Positions 8,972-16,626 of a stretch of DNA of 64,000 nt are shown in pieces. The stretch covers positions 124,001-188,000 of the forward strand of contig NZ_BONP01000003.1 in assembly GCF_016862775.1 (NCBI RefSeq). The letters are read 5' to 3'. How positions within the stretch are numbered: position 1 is the first letter of the stretch; each line of letters begins with the position of its first letter. The notes below the pieces were generated by a model, which worked only from the letters and a program-made list of their open reading frames with translations, had not been told where the DNA came from and did not search any database. This DNA comes from Cellulomonas phragmiteti (GTDB taxonomy: Bacteria > Actinomycetota > Actinomycetes > Actinomycetales > Cellulomonadaceae). Made by a program: the position numbers and the translations under genes.

Positions 8972-9664
8972 ATGACGGGGCGTGACCGGGTCGTGCGCGA
9001 GCTCGTGCGCCGCACCCTCGACGCGGCACGTGCCGCCGGACCCGACGCCGTCGCGCCGATCGTCCAGGCCGGCCACCCCGTGCTGCGCACGGTCGCGTCG
9101 CCGTACGACGGGCAGGTCGACGCCGCCGAGCTGGCCGAGCTCCTCACGCTCATGCACCGCACCATGCGGGCAGCACCCGGCGTCGGCCTGGCGGCCCCGC
9201 AGATCGGGCTGCCGCTGGCGGTCGCCGTCGTCGAGGACCCGGGCACGGGCGACGACGAGGTCGCACGGGTCCGGGAGCGGACCGCGGTGCCCTACCGCGT
9301 CCTGGTGAACCCGGCGTACACGCCGGTCGGCGACGGCACCGCGGCGTTCTACGAGGGATGTCTCAGCGTCGTCGGGTACCAGGCGGTGGTCCCGCGGCCG
9401 CGCGTCGTCCACCTCACGGGCCACGACGAGACGGGCGCCGCGCTCGACGAGACCGTCGCCGGCTGGCCCGCCCGCATCGTGCAGCACGAGACCGACCACC
9501 TGCGGGGCACCCTGTACGTCGACCGTGCCCTGACCCGGTCGCTGTCCGCGACGGACGCCTGGGGGGCACACTGGGGGGTGGAGCCGGAGCCGCGCGAGGC
9601 CGCACGCGCTCTCGGCTTCGATCTGCCGCGCACGGCACGACGGGGTGCCGGGGAGGAGTCGTGA
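8972..9664 (+). CDS. def: Peptide deformylase
   Basis: Removes the N-formyl group from new proteins; metal-dependent. The three family motifs are present: GVGLAAPQIG near residue 70, EGCLSV with the metal-binding Cys near 129, and QHETDHLRG with the two metal-binding His and catalytic Glu near 170. About 230 residues with N- and C-terminal extensions. The purine-rich GGGAGGAGCAGCG precedes the ATG. The stop overlaps the next start (ATGA at 9664), so def and the amidotransferase gene are translationally coupled. Confidence 0.95.
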   Translation: MTGRDRVVRELVRRTLDAARAAGPDAVAPIVQAGHPVLRTVASPYDGQVDAAELAELLTLMHRTMRAAPGVGLAAPQIGLPLAVAVVEDPGTGDDEVARVRERTAVPYRVLVNPAYTPVGDGTAAFYEGCLSVVGYQAVVPRPRVVHLTGHDETGAALDETVAGWPARIVQHETDHLRGTLYVDRALTRSLSATDAWGAHWGVEPEPREAARALGFDLPRTARRGAGEES

Positions 9665-10458
9665 TGAGGCCGTTCCTGTTCCTGGGGGTGCGCCCCGAGG
9701 ACGCGCCCGCGGACGACGAGTACGCGGCGATGCTGCGCTGCACGGGCCTGGACGAGTCGACCCTGCGTCGCGTGCGCCTGGAGGCGCGCCCGCTGGGTGA
9801 CGTCGACCTGGGAGCGTGGTCCGGCGTCGTGCTCGGCGGCGGGCCCTACTGCGTGAGCGATCCCGAGGACGGCAAGTCGGCCGTGCAGCAGCGCGTCGAG
9901 GCCGACCTGGCGCGGCTGCTGGACGCGGTGGTCGCCGCCGACTTCCCGTTCTTCGGTGCGTGCTACGGCATCGGCACCCTCGGGCGGCACCAGGGCGGCG
10001 TCGTCGACCGCGCGCACCCCGAGCCCGTCGGCGCCGTGACGGTCGAGCTGACCGCGGCCGGGCGTGCCGACCCCGTCCTGGGCGTGGCGCCCCCCACCTT
10101 CGGTGCCTTCGTCGGGCACAAGGAGGCGCTGAGCGTGCTCCCGCCGCACGCGGTGCTGCTCGCCCGCTCCGCCACGGCCCCCGTCCAGGCCTTCCGCGTC
10201 GGCGAGCACGTGTACGCGACGCAGTTCCACCCCGAGCTCGACGCCGACGGGCTCGCGACGCGCGTCGAGGCGTACCGGTTCGACGGGTACTTCGACCCGG
10301 CGCAGGCGTCCCAGGTGGTGGCCGACGCGCGAACGAGCGGGGTGGACGCCGTGCCGCCGGTCCTGCGGGCGTTCGTCGAGCGGTACGTCAGTCCCGGGGA
10401 TGACCCGGTGCGGGGCAGGGGTGTCCTGAGGGACGAGATCCGCGTCCCTCAGGGCTGA
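9664..10458 (+). CDS. Class I glutamine amidotransferase
   Basis: A 264-residue stand-alone glutaminase-type protein related to the GMP synthase amidotransferase domain. The nucleophile Cys is in FFGACYGIGTLG near residue 100, and the His-Glu pair is in TQFHPELD near 193. GVVLGGGPYCV is the oxyanion-side loop. An extra 60-residue C-terminal segment follows the Glu. Such proteins are usually annotated only as glutamine amidotransferase; substrate and partner are unknown. It is coupled to def through ATGA. A terminator hairpin overlaps its last codons. Confidence 0.88.
   Translation: MRPFLFLGVRPEDAPADDEYAAMLRCTGLDESTLRRVRLEARPLGDVDLGAWSGVVLGGGPYCVSDPEDGKSAVQQRVEADLARLLDAVVAADFPFFGACYGIGTLGRHQGGVVDRAHPEPVGAVTVELTAAGRADPVLGVAPPTFGAFVGHKEALSVLPPHAVLLARSATAPVQAFRVGEHVYATQFHPELDADGLATRVEAYRFDGYFDPAQASQVVADARTSGVDAVPPVLRAFVERYVSPGDDPVRGRGVLRDEIRVPQG
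10425..10453 (+). terminator. Terminator overlapping the end of the amidotransferase gene
   Basis: Perfect 11-base inverted repeat CCTGAGGGACG / CGTCCCTCAGG with a seven-base loop. It lies inside the last ten codons of the gene, just before its TGA. Confidence 0.7.
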
Positions 10459-10549
10459 TTGGGGGGCATACCCGATGTGCGTCGGGGTGGTCCGCGCCTA
10501 GCGTGGTCACGTCGGCCCCGTCGGGGTGGGCACGACGAGGGGAGGGCAC

Positions 10550-11269
10550 GTGCTCGAGCAGTGGGCACTCGACCTGGCGGCGTCGCCGTGGGTCTTCGCG
10601 GCGCTGTTCGGGTTCGCGGCGGTCGACGGGTTCTTCCCGCCGGTGCCCAGCGAGTCCCTCGTGATCGCGCTCGCGTCGATGTCGACGTCGACCGGCAGCC
10701 CCGTGCTGTGGGCGGTGGTCGTCGTCGCCGCGGTCGGGGCGTTCGTCGGGGACCAGATCGCCTTCCAGATCGGGCGCGCCGTGGACGTGCGGCACCTGCG
10801 TGGGTTCCGGGGGCGTCGGGGCCGGGCGCTGCTCGACTGGGCCGAGCGGGCGCTGCGGGACCGCGGGGCGGCGTTCATCATCGCGGCGCGCTACATCCCG
10901 GTGGGGCGCGTCGCGGTCAACATGACCGCGGGGGCGCTGGGGTTCCGGCGGCGCCGCTTCGTGCTCCTCACCGCCATCGCCGCGTCCACGTGGGCGGTCT
11001 ACTCGACGCTGATCGGTGTCGGCACCGGTGCGGTGCTGGGCCACTCGCCGCTGGTCGGCGTGGTCGCGGGGGTGCTGGGCGGGTTCGTCATCGGGCTCGG
11101 GGTCGACTGGGCGCTGCGCCGCTGGCTGCGGATCGACACCCCCGCGGTACCCGGGGCGGCCGCGGCCGGCCCCGGCGTCGAGCACGCCGTCATGACACCG
11201 GGCGGTCTCCCGCCGGCAGGTGTCGGGGGCGAGCCGGCCGGGGCCCGCAGCGAGGGCACCGCCGCCTGA
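10550..11269 (+). CDS. DedA family membrane protein
   Basis: A 239-residue polytopic membrane protein of the DedA/SNARE-associated (VTT) family, some members of which flip lipids such as undecaprenyl phosphate. Visible features: FFPPVPSES after the first hydrophobic stretch, GDQIAFQIGR, and the signature AARYIPVGRVAVNMTAGA, followed by further membrane segments. The Pro/Gly/Ala-rich tail is probably disordered. The GTG at 10550 is chosen because AGGGGAGGG lies 4-12 bases upstream; an in-frame GTG at 10526 has no such site. A TAGCGT at 10499-10504 may be the -10. Confidence 0.9.
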   Translation: MLEQWALDLAASPWVFAALFGFAAVDGFFPPVPSESLVIALASMSTSTGSPVLWAVVVVAAVGAFVGDQIAFQIGRAVDVRHLRGFRGRRGRALLDWAERALRDRGAAFIIAARYIPVGRVAVNMTAGALGFRRRRFVLLTAIAASTWAVYSTLIGVGTGAVLGHSPLVGVVAGVLGGFVIGLGVDWALRRWLRIDTPAVPGAAAAGPGVEHAVMTPGGLPPAGVGGEPAGARSEGTAA

Positions 11270-11280
11270 CCGACTTGTCG

Positions 11281-11441
11281 GAGGTCACGATGACCTCACG
11301 ATGTCGGGAGTGTGACAACGATCCGGTATCGACGGTCCGCGTGGGCGCGACCGGCCCCGGTGGGCGTCCTACCCTCGCAGGTAGGGCGACGTCGACGTCG
11401 CTCTCCCCGCCCGTCCGCGAGGCCCCCGCGACCCGCGGGGG
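11281..11441. promoter_or_regulatory. Cluster of palindromes upstream of the lipoprotein gene
   Basis: The 211-base gap before the lipoprotein gene holds four perfect dyads: GAGGTCA-CGA-TGACCTC (11281-11297), CCTACC-6-GGTAGG (11368-11385), the 16-base palindrome GCGACGTCGACGTCGC (11386-11401) and CCCCCGCG-ACC-CGCGGGGG (11423-11441). The first could terminate dedA or bind a regulator. The others would lie in the promoter or leader of the lipoprotein gene. Confidence 0.45.
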
Positions 11442-11480
11442 TCCGGCGTCGTGCGGCCGGGGACGAGACGGCGGAGGACG

Positions 11481-12035
11481 ATGGTGCGGGCAGCAGGACG
11501 CGGCGTGACGGCGGTGCTCGTCGTGCTCGCGCTCGCCGGCTGCGGCCAGACGGTGGCCGCGCCGAGCCCGGTCGTGACGGCCGAGGTCCGCACGGACGCG
11601 AGCTGTCTCGAGCCCGACGTGCTGGACGCCCTGGGGCTCGAGCTCGACGCGTCGCTGCGGACGGCCGCCCCCGAGGCGGCCACGCGCGGTCTGCCGCCGG
11701 AGGACTTCGTCGCCGACACCGCGCTGGTGTGCGACCGCGGCGAGACCCTGCGCGACTCCGCCGGCAGGTGGTGGGCCGTGACGGAGACGCGCCTGGAGGG
11801 CGACCTGTCCCCGCTGGTCGGCGTCGTGACCCGTACCCCGGCCGCGTGCGGCGTCGGGGTCGTCGCCCAGGTGTGGCTCGTCGACGCGATGGGGGCCGCG
11901 GTCCTCCTCCCGCGCGACGCGGTGTGCGCCGGCGAGGAGGTGGAGGTCGCGCTCGGGGACCTCGAGGTCGTGGACCGCACGGAGCGTCCGGTCGCGCTCG
12001 CGCAGCCCGTCACGGCGCAGGCGCCGGGTTCCTGA
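11481..12035 (+). CDS. Putative secreted lipoprotein
   Basis: A 184-residue protein with a lipoprotein signal peptide: basic start MVRAAGRG, hydrophobic core, lipobox LALAGC with the lipid-bearing Cys at residue 21. The mature part has four more Cys (SCLEPD, ALVCDRG, AACGVG and AVCAGEE), which could form two disulfides outside the cell. No known domain recognised. GGAGG sits four bases before the ATG. Convergent with coaA, only 36 bases apart. Exported and membrane-anchored is well supported; the function is unknown. Confidence 0.8.
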   Translation: MVRAAGRGVTAVLVVLALAGCGQTVAAPSPVVTAEVRTDASCLEPDVLDALGLELDASLRTAAPEAATRGLPPEDFVADTALVCDRGETLRDSAGRWWAVTETRLEGDLSPLVGVVTRTPAACGVGVVAQVWLVDAMGAAVLLPRDAVCAGEEVEVALGDLEVVDRTERPVALAQPVTAQAPGS

Positions 12036-12071
12036 GCGCACCGCGGCGGGTGGCCCGTCGGCGCGCGACGG

Positions 12072-13037
12072 TCAGATCTTGCGCAGCCGTACCCGCTGGA
12101 CCGCGTGGTCCGCGCCCTTGGTGAGCACGAGCGTCGCGCGGCTGCGCGTCGGCAGGATGTTCTCCTCGAGGTTGGGGGCGTTGATGCCGTCCCAGATGCT
12201 CTCGGCGCGCGCGACGGCCTCCTCGTCCGTCAGCGAGGCGTACCGGTGGAAGTACGACTCGGGTCGTGCGAACGCTGTCGCGCGCAGCGACAGGAACCGG
12301 TCGACGTACCACTGCTTGACGTCCGACGTGCGCGCGTCGACGTAGATCGAGAAGTCGAAGAAGTCGCTCAGCGCGAGGTTCGAGGTCCCCTCGAGCGTCG
12401 GGCGGGCGGGCTGCAGCACGTTGAGCCCCTCGACGATGAGCACGTCGGGCTGGCGCACCACGACGTGCGCGCCCGGGACGATGTCGTACGTCAGGTGGTC
12501 GTACACCGGCACCGGGACCTCCCGGCGGCCGGCCTTCACCTTGGACACGAAGCGCAGCAGCGCCCGCCGGTCGTACGACTCGGGGAAGCCCTTGCGCTGC
12601 AGCAGCCCACGTCGCTCCAGCTCGGCGTTGGGGTGCAGGAACCCGTCGGTGGTGACGAGCTCGACGTGCGGCGTCGCGGGCCAGCGGGCGACGAGCTCGC
12701 GCAGCAGGCGCGCGGTCGTCGACTTGCCGACCGCGACCGAGCCGGCCACGCCGATGACGAACGGGGTGCGCCCCACGTCCTCGCGCAGGAAGGTGCTGGT
12801 CGCGTGGTGCAGCCCCCGCGTGGCCTGGATGTAGAGGTCCAGCAGGCGCGACAGGGGGCGGTAGATCGCGTCGACCTCGGCGAGGTCGATCGGGTCGCCG
12901 ATGCCGCGCAGCCGGTCGACGTCCGCGTCGGTCAGCGGCAGGGGCGTCGAGGCGGACAACCGGGTCCACGCCTCGCGGTCGAGGTCGACGTAGGGCGTGG
13001 CGGGGACCAGGGACGGCACCCGACGATTGTTCCGCAT
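12072..13037 (-). CDS. coaA: Type I pantothenate kinase
   Basis: First and controlling step of coenzyme A synthesis: phosphorylates pantothenate with ATP. 321 residues. P-loop [12 protein letters not shown] near residue 100, followed by [12 protein letters not shown] (substrate and Mg site), [38 protein letters not shown], and the C-terminal [19 protein letters not shown], all diagnostic of bacterial CoaA. The ATG at 13037 gives [16 protein letters not shown], slightly longer than the E. coli start. Divergent from glmS. Confidence 0.96.
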   Translation of the reverse strand: MRNNRRVPSLVPATPYVDLDREAWTRLSASTPLPLTDADVDRLRGIGDPIDLAEVDAIYRPLSRLLDLYIQATRGLHHATSTFLREDVGRTPFVIGVAGSVAVGKSTTARLLRELVARWPATPHVELVTTDGFLHPNAELERRGLLQRKGFPESYDRRALLRFVSKVKAGRREVPVPVYDHLTYDIVPGAHVVVRQPDVLIVEGLNVLQPARPTLEGTSNLALSDFFDFSIYVDARTSDVKQWYVDRFLSLRATAFARPESYFHRYASLTDEEAVARAESIWDGINAPNLEENILPTRSRATLVLTKGADHAVQRVRLRKI

Positions 13038-13099
13038 CCCGGGTCGTGCGCCGTCCGGGGCGGGCCGCGGTGCACGCCGGGGTCGGGAGGTTCCCCCGT

Positions 13100-13105
13100 T
13101 AGGAT
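13100..13105 (+). promoter_or_regulatory. -10 hexamer TAGGAT, leaderless promoter of glmS
   Basis: TAGGAT ends seven bases before the glmS ATG. No ribosome-binding sequence can fit, so the mRNA is probably leaderless. Confidence 0.6.
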
Positions 13106-13112
13106 CGTCGGC

Positions 13113-14969
13113 ATGTGCGGAATCGTCGGGTACGTGGGCAGCGCGGGGCCGAGCGGACGTCCGTTGGACGTGGTGCTCGAGGGGTTGCGCCGGTTGGAGT
13201 ACCGCGGGTACGACTCCGCGGGGGTCGCCCTGGTCGTGCCCGGCGGTGAGCTCGCGACGGCCAAGAAGGCCGGCAAGCTCGCCAACCTCGTCGGCGAGGT
13301 GGAGGCGCACCCGCTGCCGCCGGCGACCGCGGCCATCGGGCACACCCGCTGGGCGACGCACGGCGCACCGACCGACGCGAACGCCCACCCGCACGTCTCG
13401 GGCCGCGTCGCCGTGATCCACAACGGCATCGTGGAGAACTACGCCCCGCTGAAGGCCGAGCTCCTGGCCGACGGCGTGGAGTTCCTGTCCGAGACCGACA
13501 CCGAGGTCGTGGCGCACCTGGTGGCGCGCGCGTACGACCAGGTGAAGGACCTCACGGCCGCACTGGCGTCGGTCGCGCGTCGCCTCGAGGGCACGTTCAC
13601 CCTGCTCGCGGTGCACGCCGACGTGCCCGACACGGTCGTCGGCGCACGCCACGACTCGCCGCTCGTCGTCGGGCTGGGTGACGGCGAGAACTTCCTCGGC
13701 TCGGACGTCGCGGCGTTCATCGGCTCCACGCGCGAGGCCCTCGAGCTGGGCCAGGACCAGGTCGTGACGATCACGCCGACCTCGGTGACCGTCACGGACC
13801 TCGCCGGCGTGACTGTGCAGGCCAAGCCCTTCACGGTGGACTGGGACACGAAGGCCGCCGAGAAGGGCGGCTTCCGGTCCTTCATGGACAAGGAGATCAA
13901 CGACCAGCCGCAGGCCGTCGCCGACACCCTCCTGGGCCGGCTGGACCTGTCGGGCCGGCTGGTCCTCGACGAGATGCGCATCGAGGAGTCGGTGCTGCGG
14001 GCGGTCGACAAGATCGTCGTCGTCGCGTGCGGCACGGCCGCCTATGCGGGGCACGTCGCGAAGTACGCGATCGAGCACTGGTGCCGTATCCCGGTCGAGG
14101 TCGAGCTGGCGCACGAGTTCCGGTACCGCGACCCGGTCGTCGACGAGCGCACCCTCGTGGTCGCGGTGTCGCAGTCGGGCGAGACGATGGACACGCTCAT
14201 GGCCGTCCGCCACGCGCGTGAGCAGGGCGCGACGACCCTCGCGATCGTCAACACGCACGGCTCGACGATCCCGCGCGAGGCGGACGCGGTCCTGTACACC
14301 CACGCCGGTCCGGAGGTCGCGGTCGCGTCGACCAAGGCGTTCCTGTCGCAGATCACGGCGGCGTACCTGCTGGGCCTGTACCTGGCGCAGCTGCGCGGCA
14401 ACAAGTTCTCCGACGAGGTCGCCTCGACGCTGGCCGAGCTGCGCGAGATGCCGGACAAGATCCAGGAGGTCCTGGACCGCTCCGACCGGGTCCGGGAGAT
14501 CGCCCGGTGGATGGCCGACACGCCGTCCGTGCTCTTCCTGGGCCGGCACGTGGGCTTCCCGGTGGCCCTGGAGGGCGCGCTGAAGCTCAAGGAGCTCGCG
14601 TACATCCACGCCGAGGGGTTCGCCGCCGGGGAGCTCAAGCACGGCCCGATCGCGCTGATCGAGCCCGGTCAGCCCGTCTTCGTCATCGTGCCCTCGCCGC
14701 GGGGACGGCACTCGCTGCACTCCAAGGTCGTCTCCAACATCCAGGAGATCCGGGCGCGCGGCGCCCGGACCCTCGTGGTGGCCGAGGACGGCGACGACGC
14801 GGTCGTGCCGTACGCCGACGAGGTGTTCTTCGTCCCGCAGACGTCGACGCTGCTGGCGCCGCTGCTGACCGTGGTGCCGCTGCAGGTCTTCGCCTCCGAG
14901 CTGGCGCACGCCAAGGGCCTGGACGTGGACCAGCCGCGCAACCTGGCCAAGTCGGTCACCGTCGAGTGA
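13113..14969 (+). CDS. glmS: Glutamine--fructose-6-phosphate aminotransferase (isomerizing)
   Basis: Makes glucosamine-6-P from fructose-6-P and glutamine, the entry to amino-sugar synthesis. 618 residues. N-terminal Ntn-type glutaminase with nucleophile Cys2 in MCGIVGYVG, then [13 protein letters not shown] and [13 protein letters not shown]. Two SIS sugar-isomerase domains follow: [14 protein letters not shown] near residue 310, and SQSGETMDT. The C-terminus [13 protein letters not shown] is the highly conserved end. Followed 22 bases later by acpS, probably in one transcript. Confidence 0.97.
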   Translation: MCGIVGYVGSAGPSGRPLDVVLEGLRRLEYRGYDSAGVALVVPGGELATAKKAGKLANLVGEVEAHPLPPATAAIGHTRWATHGAPTDANAHPHVSGRVAVIHNGIVENYAPLKAELLADGVEFLSETDTEVVAHLVARAYDQVKDLTAALASVARRLEGTFTLLAVHADVPDTVVGARHDSPLVVGLGDGENFLGSDVAAFIGSTREALELGQDQVVTITPTSVTVTDLAGVTVQAKPFTVDWDTKAAEKGGFRSFMDKEINDQPQAVADTLLGRLDLSGRLVLDEMRIEESVLRAVDKIVVVACGTAAYAGHVAKYAIEHWCRIPVEVELAHEFRYRDPVVDERTLVVAVSQSGETMDTLMAVRHAREQGATTLAIVNTHGSTIPREADAVLYTHAGPEVAVASTKAFLSQITAAYLLGLYLAQLRGNKFSDEVASTLAELREMPDKIQEVLDRSDRVREIARWMADTPSVLFLGRHVGFPVALEGALKLKELAYIHAEGFAAGELKHGPIALIEPGQPVFVIVPSPRGRHSLHSKVVSNIQEIRARGARTLVVAEDGDDAVVPYADEVFFVPQTSTLLAPLLTVVPLQVFASELAHAKGLDVDQPRNLAKSVTVE

Positions 14970-14991
14970 CCGTGCCCGCGGTCGTCGCGCC

Positions 14992-15348
14992 GTGATCGTC
15001 GGCGTCGGGATCGACGTCGTCGACGTCGCCCGGTTCATGGCGACCGTGGAGCGCGTCCCCGCGCTGCGGGTCCGGCTGTTCACGCCGGACGAGCGCGACC
15101 TGCCCGACGCCTCGCTCGCGGCGCGGTTCGCCGCGAAGGAGGCGATCGCGAAGGCGCTGGGCGCACCGCCGGGCATGAGCTGGCAGGACGCGACGGTGCG
15201 GCGCGTCGCCGGGGCGCAACCCGTGGTCGAGGTGGTCGGCACCGTCCTGGCGCGCGCCCGTGAGCTGGGGGTCGACCGCTTCCACCTGTCGATCTCGCAC
15301 GACGCCGGCATCGCGTCCGCGGTCGTCGTCGCCGAGCGCGACGCCTGA
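14992..15348 (+). CDS. acpS: Holo-[acyl-carrier-protein] synthase
   Basis: Transfers 4'-phosphopantetheine from CoA to the acyl carrier protein. 118 residues, the usual length. The N-terminal metal-site motif is [12 protein letters not shown]. The second motif is [14 protein letters not shown], with the Glu and Lys of the active site. The C-terminal [14 protein letters not shown] is typical. GTG start at 14992, with no in-frame alternative close by. Likely co-transcribed with glmS. In many actinobacteria acpS lies next to nnr; here the repeat array and the LLM gene lie between them. Confidence 0.95.
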   Translation: MIVGVGIDVVDVARFMATVERVPALRVRLFTPDERDLPDASLAARFAAKEAIAKALGAPPGMSWQDATVRRVAGAQPVVEVVGTVLARARELGVDRFHLSISHDAGIASAVVVAERDA

Positions 15349-15386
15349 CACCTCCGGACCGCCTCCCGGCGGCCGAGGTTCGAGCC

Positions 15387-15579
15387 GGATCGCTCTCTCG
15401 CCGGATTGCTCTCTCACCGGGGTGGGTGGGGTGGGGATGGATTGCTCTCTCACCGGGGGGGTGGGCGCGCTCGTGCTGGATTGCTCTCTCACCGGGGGGG
15501 GGTGGGGCGGGATTGCTCTCTCACCGGGGGGTGGGGTGGGCGGGATTGCTCTCTCACTGCCGGTGAGAGAGCAATCCCG
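15387..15579 (+). repeat. G-rich array of an 18-base repeat ending in a 17-bp hairpin
   Basis: The 18-base unit GGATTGCTCTCTCACCGG occurs at 15403, 15439, 15478 and 15510. A degenerate copy lies at about 15387, and a fifth near-exact copy at 15543 forms the left arm of a hairpin. Start-to-start distances are 36, 39, 32 and 33 bases. The spacers are almost pure G runs broken by single T, A or C. One inverted copy (15563-15579) pairs with the last direct copy. The array fills the gap between convergent acpS and the LLM gene. No coding function is credible. Confidence 0.9.
15541..15579. terminator. Terminator hairpin made from the repeat unit
   Basis: Perfect 17-base stem 15541-15557 / 15563-15579 with the loop TGCCG. 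It ends five bases before the stop of the LLM gene on the minus strand and serves acpS on the plus strand. Confidence 0.75.
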
Positions 15580-15583
15580 CACG

Positions 15584-16570
15584 TCAGCGGAGGTGGGGGA
15601 CGACCTCGCGGGCGAAGAGCTCGATGCCCGAGCGGTCGTACGCGGCCTCGGCGAAGTACGTGATCGCGTACGTCATGCCGAGGTCCTGCAGCACGCGCAG
15701 CTTCTCGACGATCTGCTCCGGGGTGCCGACCAGGGGGCCGTGGCGGAAGTCCTCGGCGACCGACGCGGCCTTGTCGGGCACGGTGGTCGCGTAGTGCTCC
15801 TCGACCCAGGCGATGCGGTCGTCGACCTCGGCCTGCGTCGAGCCGATGACGACGTTGTAGTTGGCCGAGCGCGTGATCTCGTCGAACGGGCGGCCGATGG
15901 CCTCGCAGTGCCCGCGCAGCACCTGCGACTTGTGGGCGAAGCCCTCGGGGGAGCCGTCGAAGTTGGTGTACTGCGCGTGCTCGGCGGCGATCCGCAGCGT
16001 CTTCTTCTCGCCCCCGCCGGCGATCCACAGGGGCGGGCCGTCGACCTGCAGCGGCAGCGGCGACAGCTGGGCGCCGTCGACCTGGTAGTACGTGCCGTCG
16101 AGCGTCGCGGTGCCGTTGGTCCACATCTGCTTGAAGATCTGGACGCCCTCGTCGAGCATCGCGATGCGCTCGCCGGCGCGCGGGAACCCGTAGCCGTACG
16201 CGCGCCACTCGTGCTCGTACCAGCCGGCGCCGATGCCCATCTCGACGCGGCCGCCCGAGATGACGTCGGCGGTCGTGGCGACCTTCGCGAGGTAGGCGGG
16301 GTTGCGGTACGCCATGCACGTGCACATCTGGCCGAGGCGCACGCGGCTCGTGGACGCCGCGAACGCGTTGATGAGGCTCCACGCCTCGTGCGTCGCCTCG
16401 CCGTTCGGCTCGGGCACCGCGTGGAAGTGGTCGTACACCCAGATGGACTCGAAGACGTCGCCGTCGTCGGCCCACCGGGCCAGTCCGTGCATGACCTTCC
16501 AGTGGTCGCGGGCCTCGATGCCCGTGAGGTCCTGCCGCCAGCCCTGGGGGATGAAGAGTCCGAATCGCAT
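15584..16570 (-). CDS. LLM class F420-dependent oxidoreductase
   Basis: A 328-residue TIM-barrel protein of the luciferase-like monooxygenase superfamily. It begins MRFGLFIPQGW, with WVYDHFHAVP, RVRLGQMCTCMAYRNPAYLA and GRVEMGIGAGWYEHEWRAYG, the usual cofactor-binding blocks of the F420/FMN-dependent branch. It likely uses F420H2 to oxidise or reduce an unknown small molecule. The ATG at 16570 is seven bases after a minus-strand TAGCGT -10. A GTG three codons upstream would overlap that hexamer. Divergent from nnr and convergent with the repeat array. Confidence 0.9.
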   Translation of the reverse strand: MRFGLFIPQGWRQDLTGIEARDHWKVMHGLARWADDGDVFESIWVYDHFHAVPEPNGEATHEAWSLINAFAASTSRVRLGQMCTCMAYRNPAYLAKVATTADVISGGRVEMGIGAGWYEHEWRAYGYGFPRAGERIAMLDEGVQIFKQMWTNGTATLDGTYYQVDGAQLSPLPLQVDGPPLWIAGGGEKKTLRIAAEHAQYTNFDGSPEGFAHKSQVLRGHCEAIGRPFDEITRSANYNVVIGSTQAEVDDRIAWVEEHYATTVPDKAASVAEDFRHGPLVGTPEQIVEKLRVLQDLGMTYAITYFAEAAYDRSGIELFAREVVPHLR

Positions 16571-16577
16571 GCCTGCC

Positions 16578-16583
16578 ACGCTA
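16578..16583 (-). promoter_or_regulatory. -10 hexamer TAGCGT, leaderless promoter of LLM gene
   Basis: Read on the minus strand, TAGCGT is followed by seven bases and then ATG at 16570. No Shine-Dalgarno sequence. Confidence 0.55.
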
Positions 16584-16613
16584 CCGGCGCTCGCCCCGGC
16601 GCGACCGTCGGGA

Positions 16614-16619
16614 CAGGAT
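16614..16619 (+). promoter_or_regulatory. Possible -10 CAGGAT before nnr
   Basis: CAGGAT ends seven bases before GTG 16627. The first base deviates from TANNNT. It lies back to back with the LLM promoter, 30 bases away. Confidence 0.4.
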
Positions 16620-16626
16620 GGGGCGC

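Noticed and set aside
15403-15579. CRISPR array
   Set aside because: Repeats are only 18 bases, spacers are nearly identical G runs of 14-21 bases, one copy is inverted into a hairpin, and no cas gene is present.
15260-15580. Readable protein through the repeat array (DCSLTG-like repeats)
   Set aside because: The peptide repeats are a by-product of the DNA repeat, change frame between units and would require reading through acpS out of frame.
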